The notes under the pieces are model-generated. The model did no database searches. It had not been told where the DNA came from and was given only the letters and a program-made list of their open reading frames with translations. Below are positions 6,914 to 14,155 of a DNA stretch of 29,749 nucleotides, in pieces. Made by a program: the position numbers and the translations under genes. Source of the DNA: CAZKEW01 sp964580435 (lineage in GTDB: Bacteria; Acidobacteriota; Aminicenantia; Aminicenantales; UBA8522); the NCBI GenBank assembly GCA_964580435.1, contig CAZOKP010000027.1, positions 1 to 29,749 on the forward strand, written 5' to 3'. Positions within the stretch are counted from its first letter, which is position 1, and every line of letters starts with the position of its first letter.

Positions 6914-7867
6914 ATGGGCAGGACGAAGATTTTTATCACGGGCGCGACAGGCTTTGCCGGCCGCCACCTGATGAATGCCCTGCTCTCTCCGGAATTTGCT
7001 GTTTACGGAGCCTCTTTTCCCCAGCCGCCGCATCCTTCCGAGAAAAATATCTTCCTCCTGGACATGCGGTCGGAGCGGGATGTTTTTGACGTGGTCAAGT
7101 CCGTCCAGCCGCAGTGGATCTTTCACCTGGCCGCTGTCTCCAATGTCAAGTATTCCTGGGAGAGAAGAGCGGAAACCATGGAGACGAATATCCTGGGGAC
7201 GTTCCATCTGTTTGAGGCCGTTAAAAAATTCGTCCCCGCCGCCAGGATCCTCTACGTGAGCTCTTCCGACATTTACGGGTTTGTTTCCGGAGACGAGAAG
7301 CCGGTCGAGAGGGCGTTCTCGGAAGAGGATCCCTTTCACCTCACGAATCCGTATGCCCTTTCCAAAGCGGAAGGAGAGCTTCTGGCCGGGTTTTATTCCC
7401 GGATTGAGGGCCTGGATATTGTCATCGCCCGTCCGTTCCCGCACACGGGCCCGGGTCAAAGCTCCGATTTTGTCTGCTCCGATTGGGCGCGGCAGGTCAT
7501 TCAAATCGAACGGGGCGCAATGGCCCCCCGCATGCGGGTCGGGAACCTCGACGTCAAAAGAGATTTTTCCGATGTCAGAGATACGATAAGCGCGTATCTT
7601 TTGCTCATGCAGAAGGGGAGGAAAAGCGAAGTCTATAACATCTGCCGCGGCGAAGGCGTTTCTTTACGGGAGATCCTGGAGATATTCGTTGCATCCTGTT
7701 CAAAACCTGTCGCTGTCGAGCAAGACCCGGCCAAACTGAGGAAAGTCGATATTCCCTTCCTGGTCGGCGACAACCGCAAGATCAAAAGAGAAACGTCCTG
7801 GGAACCGCATATTCCGCTGGAGAAAACCCTCCGGGATCTCTTGGATTACTGGCGGGTGCACCCGTAA
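6914..7867 (+). CDS. SDR nucleotide-sugar enzyme, paralogue of the preceding gene
   Basis: This second extended SDR enzyme (317 aa) is clearly related along its whole length to the gene before it. Shared motifs are GATGFAG at 10-16, IFHLAAVSNVKYSW at 69-82, YALSK at 147-151, RPFPHTGPGQ, VGNLDVKRDFSDVRD and a C-terminal LRDLLDYWR. Its active-site segment is SSSDIYG (116-122) where the neighbour has SSEEYG, so Asp-Ile replaces Glu-Glu. This difference makes a reductase or epimerase role more likely here and a dehydratase role more likely for the neighbour, but this is inference. AAGGAG (6908-6913) abuts the ATG with no spacer, which is unusually tight; no better in-frame start is visible. The TAA stop directly abuts the purF stop on the other strand, with no bases between. 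Confidence 0.85.
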   Translation: MGRTKIFITGATGFAGRHLMNALLSPEFAVYGASFPQPPHPSEKNIFLLDMRSERDVFDVVKSVQPQWIFHLAAVSNVKYSWERRAETMETNILGTFHLFEAVKKFVPAARILYVSSSDIYGFVSGDEKPVERAFSEEDPFHLTNPYALSKAEGELLAGFYSRIEGLDIVIARPFPHTGPGQSSDFVCSDWARQVIQIERGAMAPRMRVGNLDVKRDFSDVRDTISAYLLLMQKGRKSEVYNICRGEGVSLREILEIFVASCSKPVAVEQDPAKLRKVDIPFLVGDNRKIKRETSWEPHIPLEKTLRDLLDYWRVHP

Positions 7868-9337
7868 TCAAAGATTCAGTTCAAGCTGGCTTTCCTGGAA
7901 ATTCTTTCTTTCTTTTTCGATATTTTTGAGCATATCCGGAGTGATATCTCCTGTCGGGTAGATGCCGTCGAAGCAGGCCGCGCAGAACTTTTTGATTTTC
8001 GGGTTCCCGAGGCGGACGGCCGTCTTGAGATTGGCCAGCGGTTGGTAGATGACTTTGTCGGCGCCGATTTTCTTGGCGATCTGGTCGTAGTCGGCATCGC
8101 GGGCGACGAACTCCATCTTTGTCTGCATATCAATGCCATAGACACACGGATAACGGAGGGGAGGAGAGTAGGCGGCGAAATAGACTTTCTCCGCGCCGCA
8201 CTCCCGGACGAGTTCGATGATGGCCCGGGACGTGTTTCCTCGCACAATGCTGTCGTCGACCAGAAGGACATTCTTCCCCTTGAATTCCGAGGCGATCGGG
8301 TTCAGCTTCTGGCGCACCGAACTCTTCCGTTTTTTGTCGGCCGGCATGATAAAGGTGCGGCCGATGTAGCGGTTCTTGACCAGGGCTTCCCTGTATTTCA
8401 GGTTGAGCGTCCGGGCGATCTCAATGGCCGCGTCCCGGGCCGAATCCGGGACGGGCACGACGACATCGATCTTGAGCTTCTGTCGTCTGATCTCTTCGGC
8501 CAGGAACCGGCCGAGTTCGACACGGCAGAGGTAAACGTTGACATCATCGATAAAAGAATCGGGCCTGGCGAAATAGACCCACTCGAAAAGGCAGGGGGTG
8601 TGGGGACAATGGGCAATCTTCTTGGAGTGGAGATGGCGCCGGCGGTCGAGATACAGGGCCTCTCCCGCCCCCACATTCCGGATCTCGCCGAAGCTCGTGA
8701 TATTGAGGGCGACACTTTCTGAGGCAAAAGCATAAGAGGGATAAAGGCCGTCACGGCGCACACCATAGGCCAGGGGTTTGATGCCGTAGGGATCGCGGAA
8801 GGCGACCATCCCTTGTTCGGCGATATAGGCGACCACAGAATAGCTCCCCTTGACTTTTTTGAACACGCCCTCGACCGCCTTGAAAATATGATGGGGCTGG
8901 ACCGTCTTCATCTGCTGGCCGGCCAGCTCCTGGGCGAAAACGTTTAAGATCACCTCGACATCGTTCTCCGAATTGAGCAGGCGGTGATATTTTTCAAAGA
9001 GCTCTTGCTTGAGTTCCCTGTAATTGACGACATTGCCGTTGTGAGCCATGATGATGCCGAACGGAGAGTTGACCTGAAAGGGCTGGGCATCCTCGCCTCT
9101 GCCGCCGCCGATAGTCGGATAGCGCGTGTGGCCGACACCGATGTTTCCCGTCAGGCGCTGGACATTCTCCACGGTGAAGATGTCCTGGACGAGGCCGTTG
9201 CCTTTCTTGGTGTGGAAGCGGCCGTCGTAGGTGATGATTCCCGCTGAATCCTGGCCTCTATGCTGAATAGCCAGCAACCCTTGATAGAGGTCCTTGAATA
9301 CGTCCGTATTCCCGACGATGCCGATAACGCCGCACAT
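7868..9337 (-). CDS. purF: Amidophosphoribosyltransferase (iron-sulfur type)
   Basis: PurF makes 5-phosphoribosylamine from PRPP and glutamine, the first committed step of purine synthesis. The N-terminal glutaminase begins MCGVIGIVGN, with Cys2 the nucleophile exposed once Met is removed. HRGQDSAGI (26-34) and AHNGNVVNY (98-106) bind glutamine. The C-terminal phosphoribosyltransferase has the PRPP loop VLLVDDSIVRGNTS at 357-370. Cys249, Cys398, Cys452 and Cys455 occur where the Bacillus subtilis type binds a [4Fe-4S] cluster (contexts CLFEWVYFARPDS, RYPCVYGID, CAACFDGIYPTG). Unlike the B. subtilis enzyme there is no propeptide before the catalytic Cys at the chosen start. Purine synthesis is unrelated to the surrounding glycan genes, and the gene has its own promoter, so it seems independently expressed. 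Length is normal at 489 aa. Confidence 0.96.
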   Translation of the reverse strand: MCGVIGIVGNTDVFKDLYQGLLAIQHRGQDSAGIITYDGRFHTKKGNGLVQDIFTVENVQRLTGNIGVGHTRYPTIGGGRGEDAQPFQVNSPFGIIMAHNGNVVNYRELKQELFEKYHRLLNSENDVEVILNVFAQELAGQQMKTVQPHHIFKAVEGVFKKVKGSYSVVAYIAEQGMVAFRDPYGIKPLAYGVRRDGLYPSYAFASESVALNITSFGEIRNVGAGEALYLDRRRHLHSKKIAHCPHTPCLFEWVYFARPDSFIDDVNVYLCRVELGRFLAEEIRRQKLKIDVVVPVPDSARDAAIEIARTLNLKYREALVKNRYIGRTFIMPADKKRKSSVRQKLNPIASEFKGKNVLLVDDSIVRGNTSRAIIELVRECGAEKVYFAAYSPPLRYPCVYGIDMQTKMEFVARDADYDQIAKKIGADKVIYQPLANLKTAVRLGNPKIKKFCAACFDGIYPTGDITPDMLKNIEKERKNFQESQLELNL

Positions 9338-9348
9338 TTCCTATTTTT

Positions 9349-9377
9349 ATTATATTCTTAATAGGAATAGGACTCAA
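9349..9377 (-). promoter_or_regulatory. Sigma70-type promoter for purF
   Basis: On the minus strand TTGAGT (9377-9372), a 17-base spacer and a perfect TATAAT (9354-9349) lead towards purF. Only 11 bases separate the -10 box from the ATG at 9337, so transcripts from it would be nearly leaderless. The short AGGA before the ATG would be only partly included. Confidence 0.6.
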
Positions 9378-9399
9378 CAGGCATCTTGGGTTCCACCCC

Positions 9400-9429
9400 T
9401 TTACGGCGATCGCACCGGTGTGAAATAAT
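9400..9429 (+). promoter_or_regulatory. Possible promoter for the mutarotase gene
   Basis: TTTACG (9400-9405), an 18-base spacer and AATAAT (9424-9429) lie just before the CAGGAG ribosome site of the gene at 9451. Box matches are moderate, so this is tentative. Confidence 0.3.
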
Positions 9430-9450
9430 GTTTTTTTCAGGAGTCGGGAG

Positions 9451-9774
9451 ATGAAAAGATACGGACAGGTGATCAGGGTCCGGCCGGAGAGACTGGAGGA
9501 GTATAGAAGGCTTCATCAAGCTGTCTGGCCGGAGGTTTTGGGCATGATCAGAAAATGCCACATTCAGAACTACTCCATCTTTTACCGCGACGGATATCTG
9601 TTTAGTTATTTCGAGTATACGGGCGATAACTACGAGGCCGATTTGGCCAAAATGGCGAATGACCCGAAGACCCGGGAATGGTGGACTCTCACAGACCCCT
9701 GCCAGCTGCCAGTCGGAACAGCTAAAAAGGGCGAATGGTGGGCGGCCATGGAGGAAGTTTTTCACACGGATTAG
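9451..9774 (+). CDS. L-rhamnose mutarotase family protein (RhaM/DUF718), possibly acting on L-fucose
   Basis: Proteins of this family (about 104 aa; here 107) interconvert anomers of a 6-deoxyhexose. Tyr18 and His22 in EEYRRLHQAVWPEVL match the catalytic residues of Escherichia coli RhaM, and REWWTLTDPCQ near 75-85 carries the conserved tryptophan pair. The GTCGGGAG/CAGGAG stretch supplies the ribosome site before the ATG at 9451. It converges on the fucokinase/GDP-fucose pyrophosphorylase gene with 15 bp between the stops. Because that enzyme needs the beta anomer of L-fucose, a fucose mutarotase role is attractive, but the family signature alone suggests rhamnose, and dTDP-rhamnose-type genes are also near. 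No gene symbol is given for that reason. Confidence 0.85.
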   Translation: MKRYGQVIRVRPERLEEYRRLHQAVWPEVLGMIRKCHIQNYSIFYRDGYLFSYFEYTGDNYEADLAKMANDPKTREWWTLTDPCQLPVGTAKKGEWWAAMEEVFHTD

Positions 9775-9789
9775 GGATCCGGCCGCTTT

Positions 9790-12700
9790 TCAGCAAACCG
9801 TCACCGCCAGCCCTTCAGAGCTGATGGCAAAATCGAAAAAGCGGGCCCGCTCATTCGGCGGATTTTCGACCAACTCCTGACGAGCGGCAAGCGCGTCCTG
9901 CGGTGACCGGCAGACGATCAGGAGAAATCCTCCTCCGCCCGCTCCGAGGAGTTTGGCACCATAGATCAGAGGTTGAATTTTCCTCAGAATCTTCTCGATC
10001 ACCTCCGTGGTCGAATCAGGATCGATCTGCTTGTTCAGATTCCAGGCGACGTCGATCAATTCGCCAAATGTCTTCATGTCTTTGCCGGCCATGGCTTCTG
10101 CCATCAACGGCGGGAAGGCATGCAGCCTTTGCAGCGTTTCCAGCGCGGCCCTGTCTCGGTCGAGGTAGGTGCCGACGACATAATGCAGGATGTTCTTGGC
10201 CAGGCGCCGGATGCCGGTGTAATAGAGCAAAGTCGCCCCGCCGTTTGTCCCGGGATCAAGCAAATCCCGGGGCACATCATGAATGTGCGGGTCGGGGACC
10301 ATTCCCGGCTCCGTGGTGATCATCTTGACGCCTCCCACCGCGCCTCCGATCTGATCCTGCCAGCCGCCCCCCGTGGTCAATTCCTGCTCCAACTGCAGGA
10401 CTTCGTGGAAAAGCTGGCGCGGAGTGAGGCTCCGGCCCGTCATCCGGTGGACCACAGCCATGAGGACGGCACCCATGATGCTCGATGTGCCCAGACCGCT
10501 TCCGCTCGGAATAGCTGCTAGCGTTGTCAGCTCGATTCCGCCCCCGAATAACCTCAGCATGTCTTCGAGCCCGGTCGTTCCCCGCGGCCAGTCCGCGGCG
10601 TCAGGCGAGAATCCGCACAGTGCTAACGTGGCCTTGGCCAGGCCGAACCGGCTTGTGGGCATCCGGTAATCCAGGAGCTCATCGAGCTCCCTGATTGTAA
10701 TCTGAACTCCGTGATCGATGGAGCTGATGCGGATCTCCGGCTTCTCGATCACTCGGGCATAGGCGTGGATGGGCGGCTGGCCATTGAGATTCACGGCGGC
10801 GTTGATGACGCACCCGCCGTGTTCGAGAGAATAGGGAGGCGTATCAGACCACCCTCCGCCCAGGTCCAGCCTGGCCGGCGCCCTTCCCCAGATGATCTCA
10901 TCCGTCCTCAGGGCGTTCTTGGGATAGAGGGGAAATTTCTCTTTGCTCAAGACGATCGTCCGGCTGATGTTCTCGAACGCGGCTTCCTTGGCTGACAGCG
11001 CCCAGGACCTGGCTCCCTTGGCCGGCTCCCAGGCTAAGCCGAGGCTGGCCAGCCAGGACTTGGCCGGTTCGGAAAGTCCTGCATATGCCTCTTGGACTAG
11101 GTCTTCCCAGTTTTGATCACCCTCGTCAATCCTTCTCGACACGGCCGAGCCCAGGGTATGGAAAATCCGGGAGAGTTCGAGTTGTTCCAGGTCCGGAATG
11201 GAGTTCTTTCTTCCGAACTGAGACCAGGACTCGCCAAGAATCTCCGCCAACCAGTGGCGGCGTTTCTCCAAACCCAGATTCTGGAAAATAAAAGACAATT
11301 CCAAACTTGAAAATTCGCTCTGAGGACGGAAGATGCGCCGCAGAGACCTCCGCAGCTCTTCGGTGCGGTTCTCGCGCCGCCTTCTATGAAATTCTTCTTG
11401 GGAAACCAGGACCGCCATTTCAGCGAAACTGTAGCGGTCGGCTTCGAGCCAGCGCTTTTTCTGCTGCGGCGTCGCTTTGGCCGGATCGACCATCCAGAGC
11501 CAGTCTCTTGAATCCTGAGGACGGGAAACGGAAGGGAAAATCCGGCCATGCCAGACCTGTCTTTCTTCTGGCGCGGCCTCTCCATCCCAGATGTCCTCTT
11601 CTGAGGCCCCTATGCTGTGCAGCCAGTCGGCGAGAGGAAGATTGGCCAGGCTCGCGCCTTCGGAAATAGACCTATTGAAGACGTCATCAATACCATAGCA
11701 GCGCACAAACCAGACTTCGCCTCCCGTTCTGTCTTTTCCCTTCAGCACATCCACGACTGTTTTTTCCGGAAAAGCAATAGCTTCATCGACGTCGATGCCG
11801 ATGACGACATTCTCGCCTCCGAGAGTTAGAGCCGACCGGATACGGCATCCTTCCACCCATGAATTGGCTCCGATGATGCAGTCCTCCCCTGAGATATCAT
11901 TATTCATGCTCAGACAGGACGTGGAAGGCGGCGCGCCCGAGTCCTGACTCAACAGGTCCTTGCCGCTTCGAAGTAGCTGCCGGGATGTCCCGAAATGGAG
12001 GAATCCGCACCTCGGCACAACGGAGACGGAAAAAGAGATTCCCGACAACGTTTCGAAAATACGGCGGAGATAGCGCTCTTCCAACGTGGAGCCGCTTCGT
12101 CGAACGGATTTCAGATAATCTGCAAAATTCGCCTCCCTGCCGAGAGCGCAGCAGATTTCGCGGTAAAAGTCGAGCCCCGATTTCTTGACCGCTTCGCTGA
12201 GCCCGCCTGCCCATACCAGTTCACCCTCAGCGCTGAGACGGATCTCAAAGGTTTGAATGAGGTCGAGCGCGGCCCTGGCGTCCAGGCTCATGACTCCGAT
12301 ATCCAGGACCGCTAGCCCATGGCTTAGAACGGCCCGTTTTTCGGTCTGCTCGACGACGGAAGGCTTCTGGAGAAAAAGCCGGACATTCCCGCTTGAATCC
12401 AGACAGAAAACGCCGTGGTCTTTAGCCAATTCAGGCACGGCATAGCAGCCCAGGCCGGTGATTCCGCTGCTGGATAACTTGACTTCGCCTCCGTCAAAGG
12501 TCAGGAGCACATCTCCTGTAGTCACAACGATTTGCCCCCGGCCGGGCGAGGCAGGCGGAAGGCTAAGATAAACCGGGAGCTCGCGGTCAAGAAGCGTCAG
12601 GCCCAGAGCCCTGTCTGACTCTCCGGGGACCGGGATGAGGACCTTGCCGCAAGGTCCGTAAGCGGGAATCCGCTTTGAATCGCCGCCGGCATGAATGATC

Positions 12701-12978
12701 AGTATCCGGAGTCCGGCCAAAGTCTCCTGCCAGGCGCTTGGATCCTTAAGCTGTGAGGCTTTTCCGGCCAGCTCCCGGCTGAGAATTTTGAGAAGACAGC
12801 AGATCGTGCTCCCGCCGCTTCCGATCCGCTTGTCTTCAGGGTCAGAAATGGCCAGGACTTCGCGGACTTGGGGAATGAAACCCAATTTTTTCCGGAGTTC
12901 GAGTTGGCTGCGATAGGCAGAAGCCTGGTCTTCGTTGGAGGCTGTGACGACGAGATAATCCCAGGACCAGTGGTTCAC
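9790..12978 (-). CDS. fkp: Bifunctional L-fucokinase / GDP-L-fucose pyrophosphorylase
   Basis: This enzyme salvages free L-fucose: the C-terminal kinase makes fucose-1-phosphate and the N-terminal half joins it to GTP as GDP-fucose. The N-terminal part (about 1-470) has the pyrophosphorylase segments RIGSGGST at 51-58 and HAGGDSKRIPAYGPCGK at 96-112. The kinase is a GHMP domain with PARLDLGGGWSDTPP at 701-715, PSGSGLGTSS at 824-833 and KLLGAGGGGF at 1009-1018. The start is GTG at 12978, overlapping the stop of the upstream epimerase gene by four bases (GTGA), which points to translational coupling. At 1062 aa it is closer to the plant FKGP length than to the roughly 950 aa of Bacteroides Fkp. 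The middle segment (about 470-690) is helical-looking and without clear motifs. The domain order and motifs make the call secure; biochemical direction in this organism is inferred. Confidence 0.93.
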   Translation of the reverse strand: MNHWSWDYLVVTASNEDQASAYRSQLELRKKLGFIPQVREVLAISDPEDKRIGSGGSTICCLLKILSRELAGKASQLKDPSAWQETLAGLRILIIHAGGDSKRIPAYGPCGKVLIPVPGESDRALGLTLLDRELPVYLSLPPASPGRGQIVVTTGDVLLTFDGGEVKLSSSGITGLGCYAVPELAKDHGVFCLDSSGNVRLFLQKPSVVEQTEKRAVLSHGLAVLDIGVMSLDARAALDLIQTFEIRLSAEGELVWAGGLSEAVKKSGLDFYREICCALGREANFADYLKSVRRSGSTLEERYLRRIFETLSGISFSVSVVPRCGFLHFGTSRQLLRSGKDLLSQDSGAPPSTSCLSMNNDISGEDCIIGANSWVEGCRIRSALTLGGENVVIGIDVDEAIAFPEKTVVDVLKGKDRTGGEVWFVRCYGIDDVFNRSISEGASLANLPLADWLHSIGASEEDIWDGEAAPEERQVWHGRIFPSVSRPQDSRDWLWMVDPAKATPQQKKRWLEADRYSFAEMAVLVSQEEFHRRRRENRTEELRRSLRRIFRPQSEFSSLELSFIFQNLGLEKRRHWLAEILGESWSQFGRKNSIPDLEQLELSRIFHTLGSAVSRRIDEGDQNWEDLVQEAYAGLSEPAKSWLASLGLAWEPAKGARSWALSAKEAAFENISRTIVLSKEKFPLYPKNALRTDEIIWGRAPARLDLGGGWSDTPPYSLEHGGCVINAAVNLNGQPPIHAYARVIEKPEIRISSIDHGVQITIRELDELLDYRMPTSRFGLAKATLALCGFSPDAADWPRGTTGLEDMLRLFGGGIELTTLAAIPSGSGLGTSSIMGAVLMAVVHRMTGRSLTPRQLFHEVLQLEQELTTGGGWQDQIGGAVGGVKMITTEPGMVPDPHIHDVPRDLLDPGTNGGATLLYYTGIRRLAKNILHYVVGTYLDRDRAALETLQRLHAFPPLMAEAMAGKDMKTFGELIDVAWNLNKQIDPDSTTEVIEKILRKIQPLIYGAKLLGAGGGGFLLIVCRSPQDALAARQELVENPPNERARFFDFAISSEGLAVTVC

Positions 12979-13940
12979 TTGTTTTTATGGGCGTCAACCT
13001 GGGCCTTGACCCAGGGATAGGTCCGGGCGAGGCCGTCGCGCAAAGAGAATCGGGATTTCCAGCCGATGGACGAGATCCGGTCGACGCGAAAATTCCGGGC
13101 TTTGACCCCGACCGGACCTTCGACGTGACGGATCTGTATTTTTTTCCCGGCGACGGCGGCGATAGTCGAGACCAGTTCATCCACGGAGACATATTCCCGG
13201 CGGCCGATGTTAACCCCATTTTCGAGGTTGGAGTCCAGGAGCATCCGGATTCCGTCGATCATGTCATCGATGTAAGTGTAGGCGCGCATGGCCGTGCCGT
13301 CGCCCCAGACCTCGATAATGCCGCCGTCTTCGGCTTCAGCGATCTTTCGGCAGAGCGCGGCCGGCGCCTTTTCGCGTCCGCCCTGCCATGTCCCTTCCGG
13401 GCCGTAGCAGTTCTGGAACCGGGCCAGGCGGATGGCCATACCGAAGCGGCGGCCGTAAGCCATAGCCATGCGCTCGGCATAGAGCTTCTCCCAGCCATAT
13501 TCATTATCCGGCCTGGCCGGGTAAGCTTCTTCCTCGGACAGCTCCGCCTCATCAAATTCCATGTCTCTATAGACGCAGGCGGAGGAAGAGAAGAAATAGC
13601 GCTTGACCCCGGCGTTGACGCTCGAGTGAACCATGTGGATATTGATCAAGGCGCTGTTCCGCATGATCTCGCATTCGGCTGCATGAATAAACCCCATTCC
13701 GCCCATGTCGGCTGCCAGTTGATAGACCTCGTCAAAAGCCTGACCGCGCGGCCCCCGGACGGCCGTCTGACAGTTGTTTTCTTCTCTCAAGTCCAGGATC
13801 AGAAATTCATCCGCGGCTGTCGGAGAGAATTCCGGATACTTCAGGTCGGCACCCCGGACCCAGTAATCTTCTTTCTTCAGCCGCTTGGCCAGATGGCTGC
13901 CGATAAACCCGCCGGCTCCGCATACCAAAGCTTTTTTCAT
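12975..13940 (-). CDS. GDP-mannose 3,5-epimerase-like SDR enzyme
   Basis: GDP-mannose 3,5-epimerase (GME) converts GDP-mannose to GDP-L-galactose or GDP-L-gulose. The protein has GAGGFIG at 8-14, the family-specific LAADMGGMGFI at 75-85, SSSACVY at 118-124 with Cys122, YGWEK at 148-152 and NCYGPEGTWQGGREKAP at 177-193 with Lys191. In plant GME the catalytic set is Cys145, Tyr174, Lys178 and Lys217; the spacing from the YxxxK lysine to the last lysine is 39 in both. Length is 321 aa against about 377 in plants. It heads a two-gene operon with fkp, so the pair supplies two kinds of GDP-L-hexose. A TTGAAC/TATAAA promoter lies upstream. Related bacterial SDR epimerases on other GDP sugars cannot be excluded, hence no symbol. 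Confidence 0.85.
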   Translation of the reverse strand: MKKALVCGAGGFIGSHLAKRLKKEDYWVRGADLKYPEFSPTAADEFLILDLREENNCQTAVRGPRGQAFDEVYQLAADMGGMGFIHAAECEIMRNSALINIHMVHSSVNAGVKRYFFSSSACVYRDMEFDEAELSEEEAYPARPDNEYGWEKLYAERMAMAYGRRFGMAIRLARFQNCYGPEGTWQGGREKAPAALCRKIAEAEDGGIIEVWGDGTAMRAYTYIDDMIDGIRMLLDSNLENGVNIGRREYVSVDELVSTIAAVAGKKIQIRHVEGPVGVKARNFRVDRISSIGWKSRFSLRDGLARTYPWVKAQVDAHKNK

Positions 13941-13984
13941 GGCTTTTTGTTTCCCTTTCGAACGAGAATCGATCTCCGTGTTTG

Positions 13985-14000
13985 CCCGGCCCCGGCCGGG
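13985..14000 (-). other. GC hairpin in the 5' leader of the epimerase-fkp operon
   Basis: CCCGGC, a CCCG loop and GCCGGG form a six-pair all-GC stem. It lies between the predicted promoter (14016-14044) and the start codon at 13940, so it would be in the leader RNA of about 70 bases. No U-run follows on the minus strand, so it is not a normal terminator. Confidence 0.35.
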
Positions 14001-14015
14001 AATTTTGCGCCCCCA

Positions 14016-14044
14016 TTTATACCACAGAAAAAAATGGAGTTCAA
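14016..14044 (-). promoter_or_regulatory. Sigma70-type promoter for the GME-like/fkp operon
   Basis: On the minus strand TTGAAC (14044-14039), a 17-base spacer and TATAAA (14021-14016) face the epimerase gene at 13940. The spacing is optimal and both boxes match well. This is the only gap (215 bp) between the heptose operon and this operon, so it also marks their separation. Confidence 0.6.
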
Positions 14045-14155
14045 ACCCGGGCTGATCTTCCCGTAATGCTCGCCCAAGCCCTTCTCAAAGTCCGTCTGCC
14101 TGGATTTGGAGATGATACCCCGGAGACGGGAGACCTCGAGAAGGCGGCCCGCGGA

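Noticed and set aside
13985..14000. Rho-independent terminator for the hldA operon
   Set aside because: The GC stem has no U-run on the minus strand and lies downstream of a promoter for the next operon.
12987..14066. 359-residue plus-strand frame opposite the GME-like gene
   Set aside because: It is antisense to a well-supported epimerase and has no recognisable domain.
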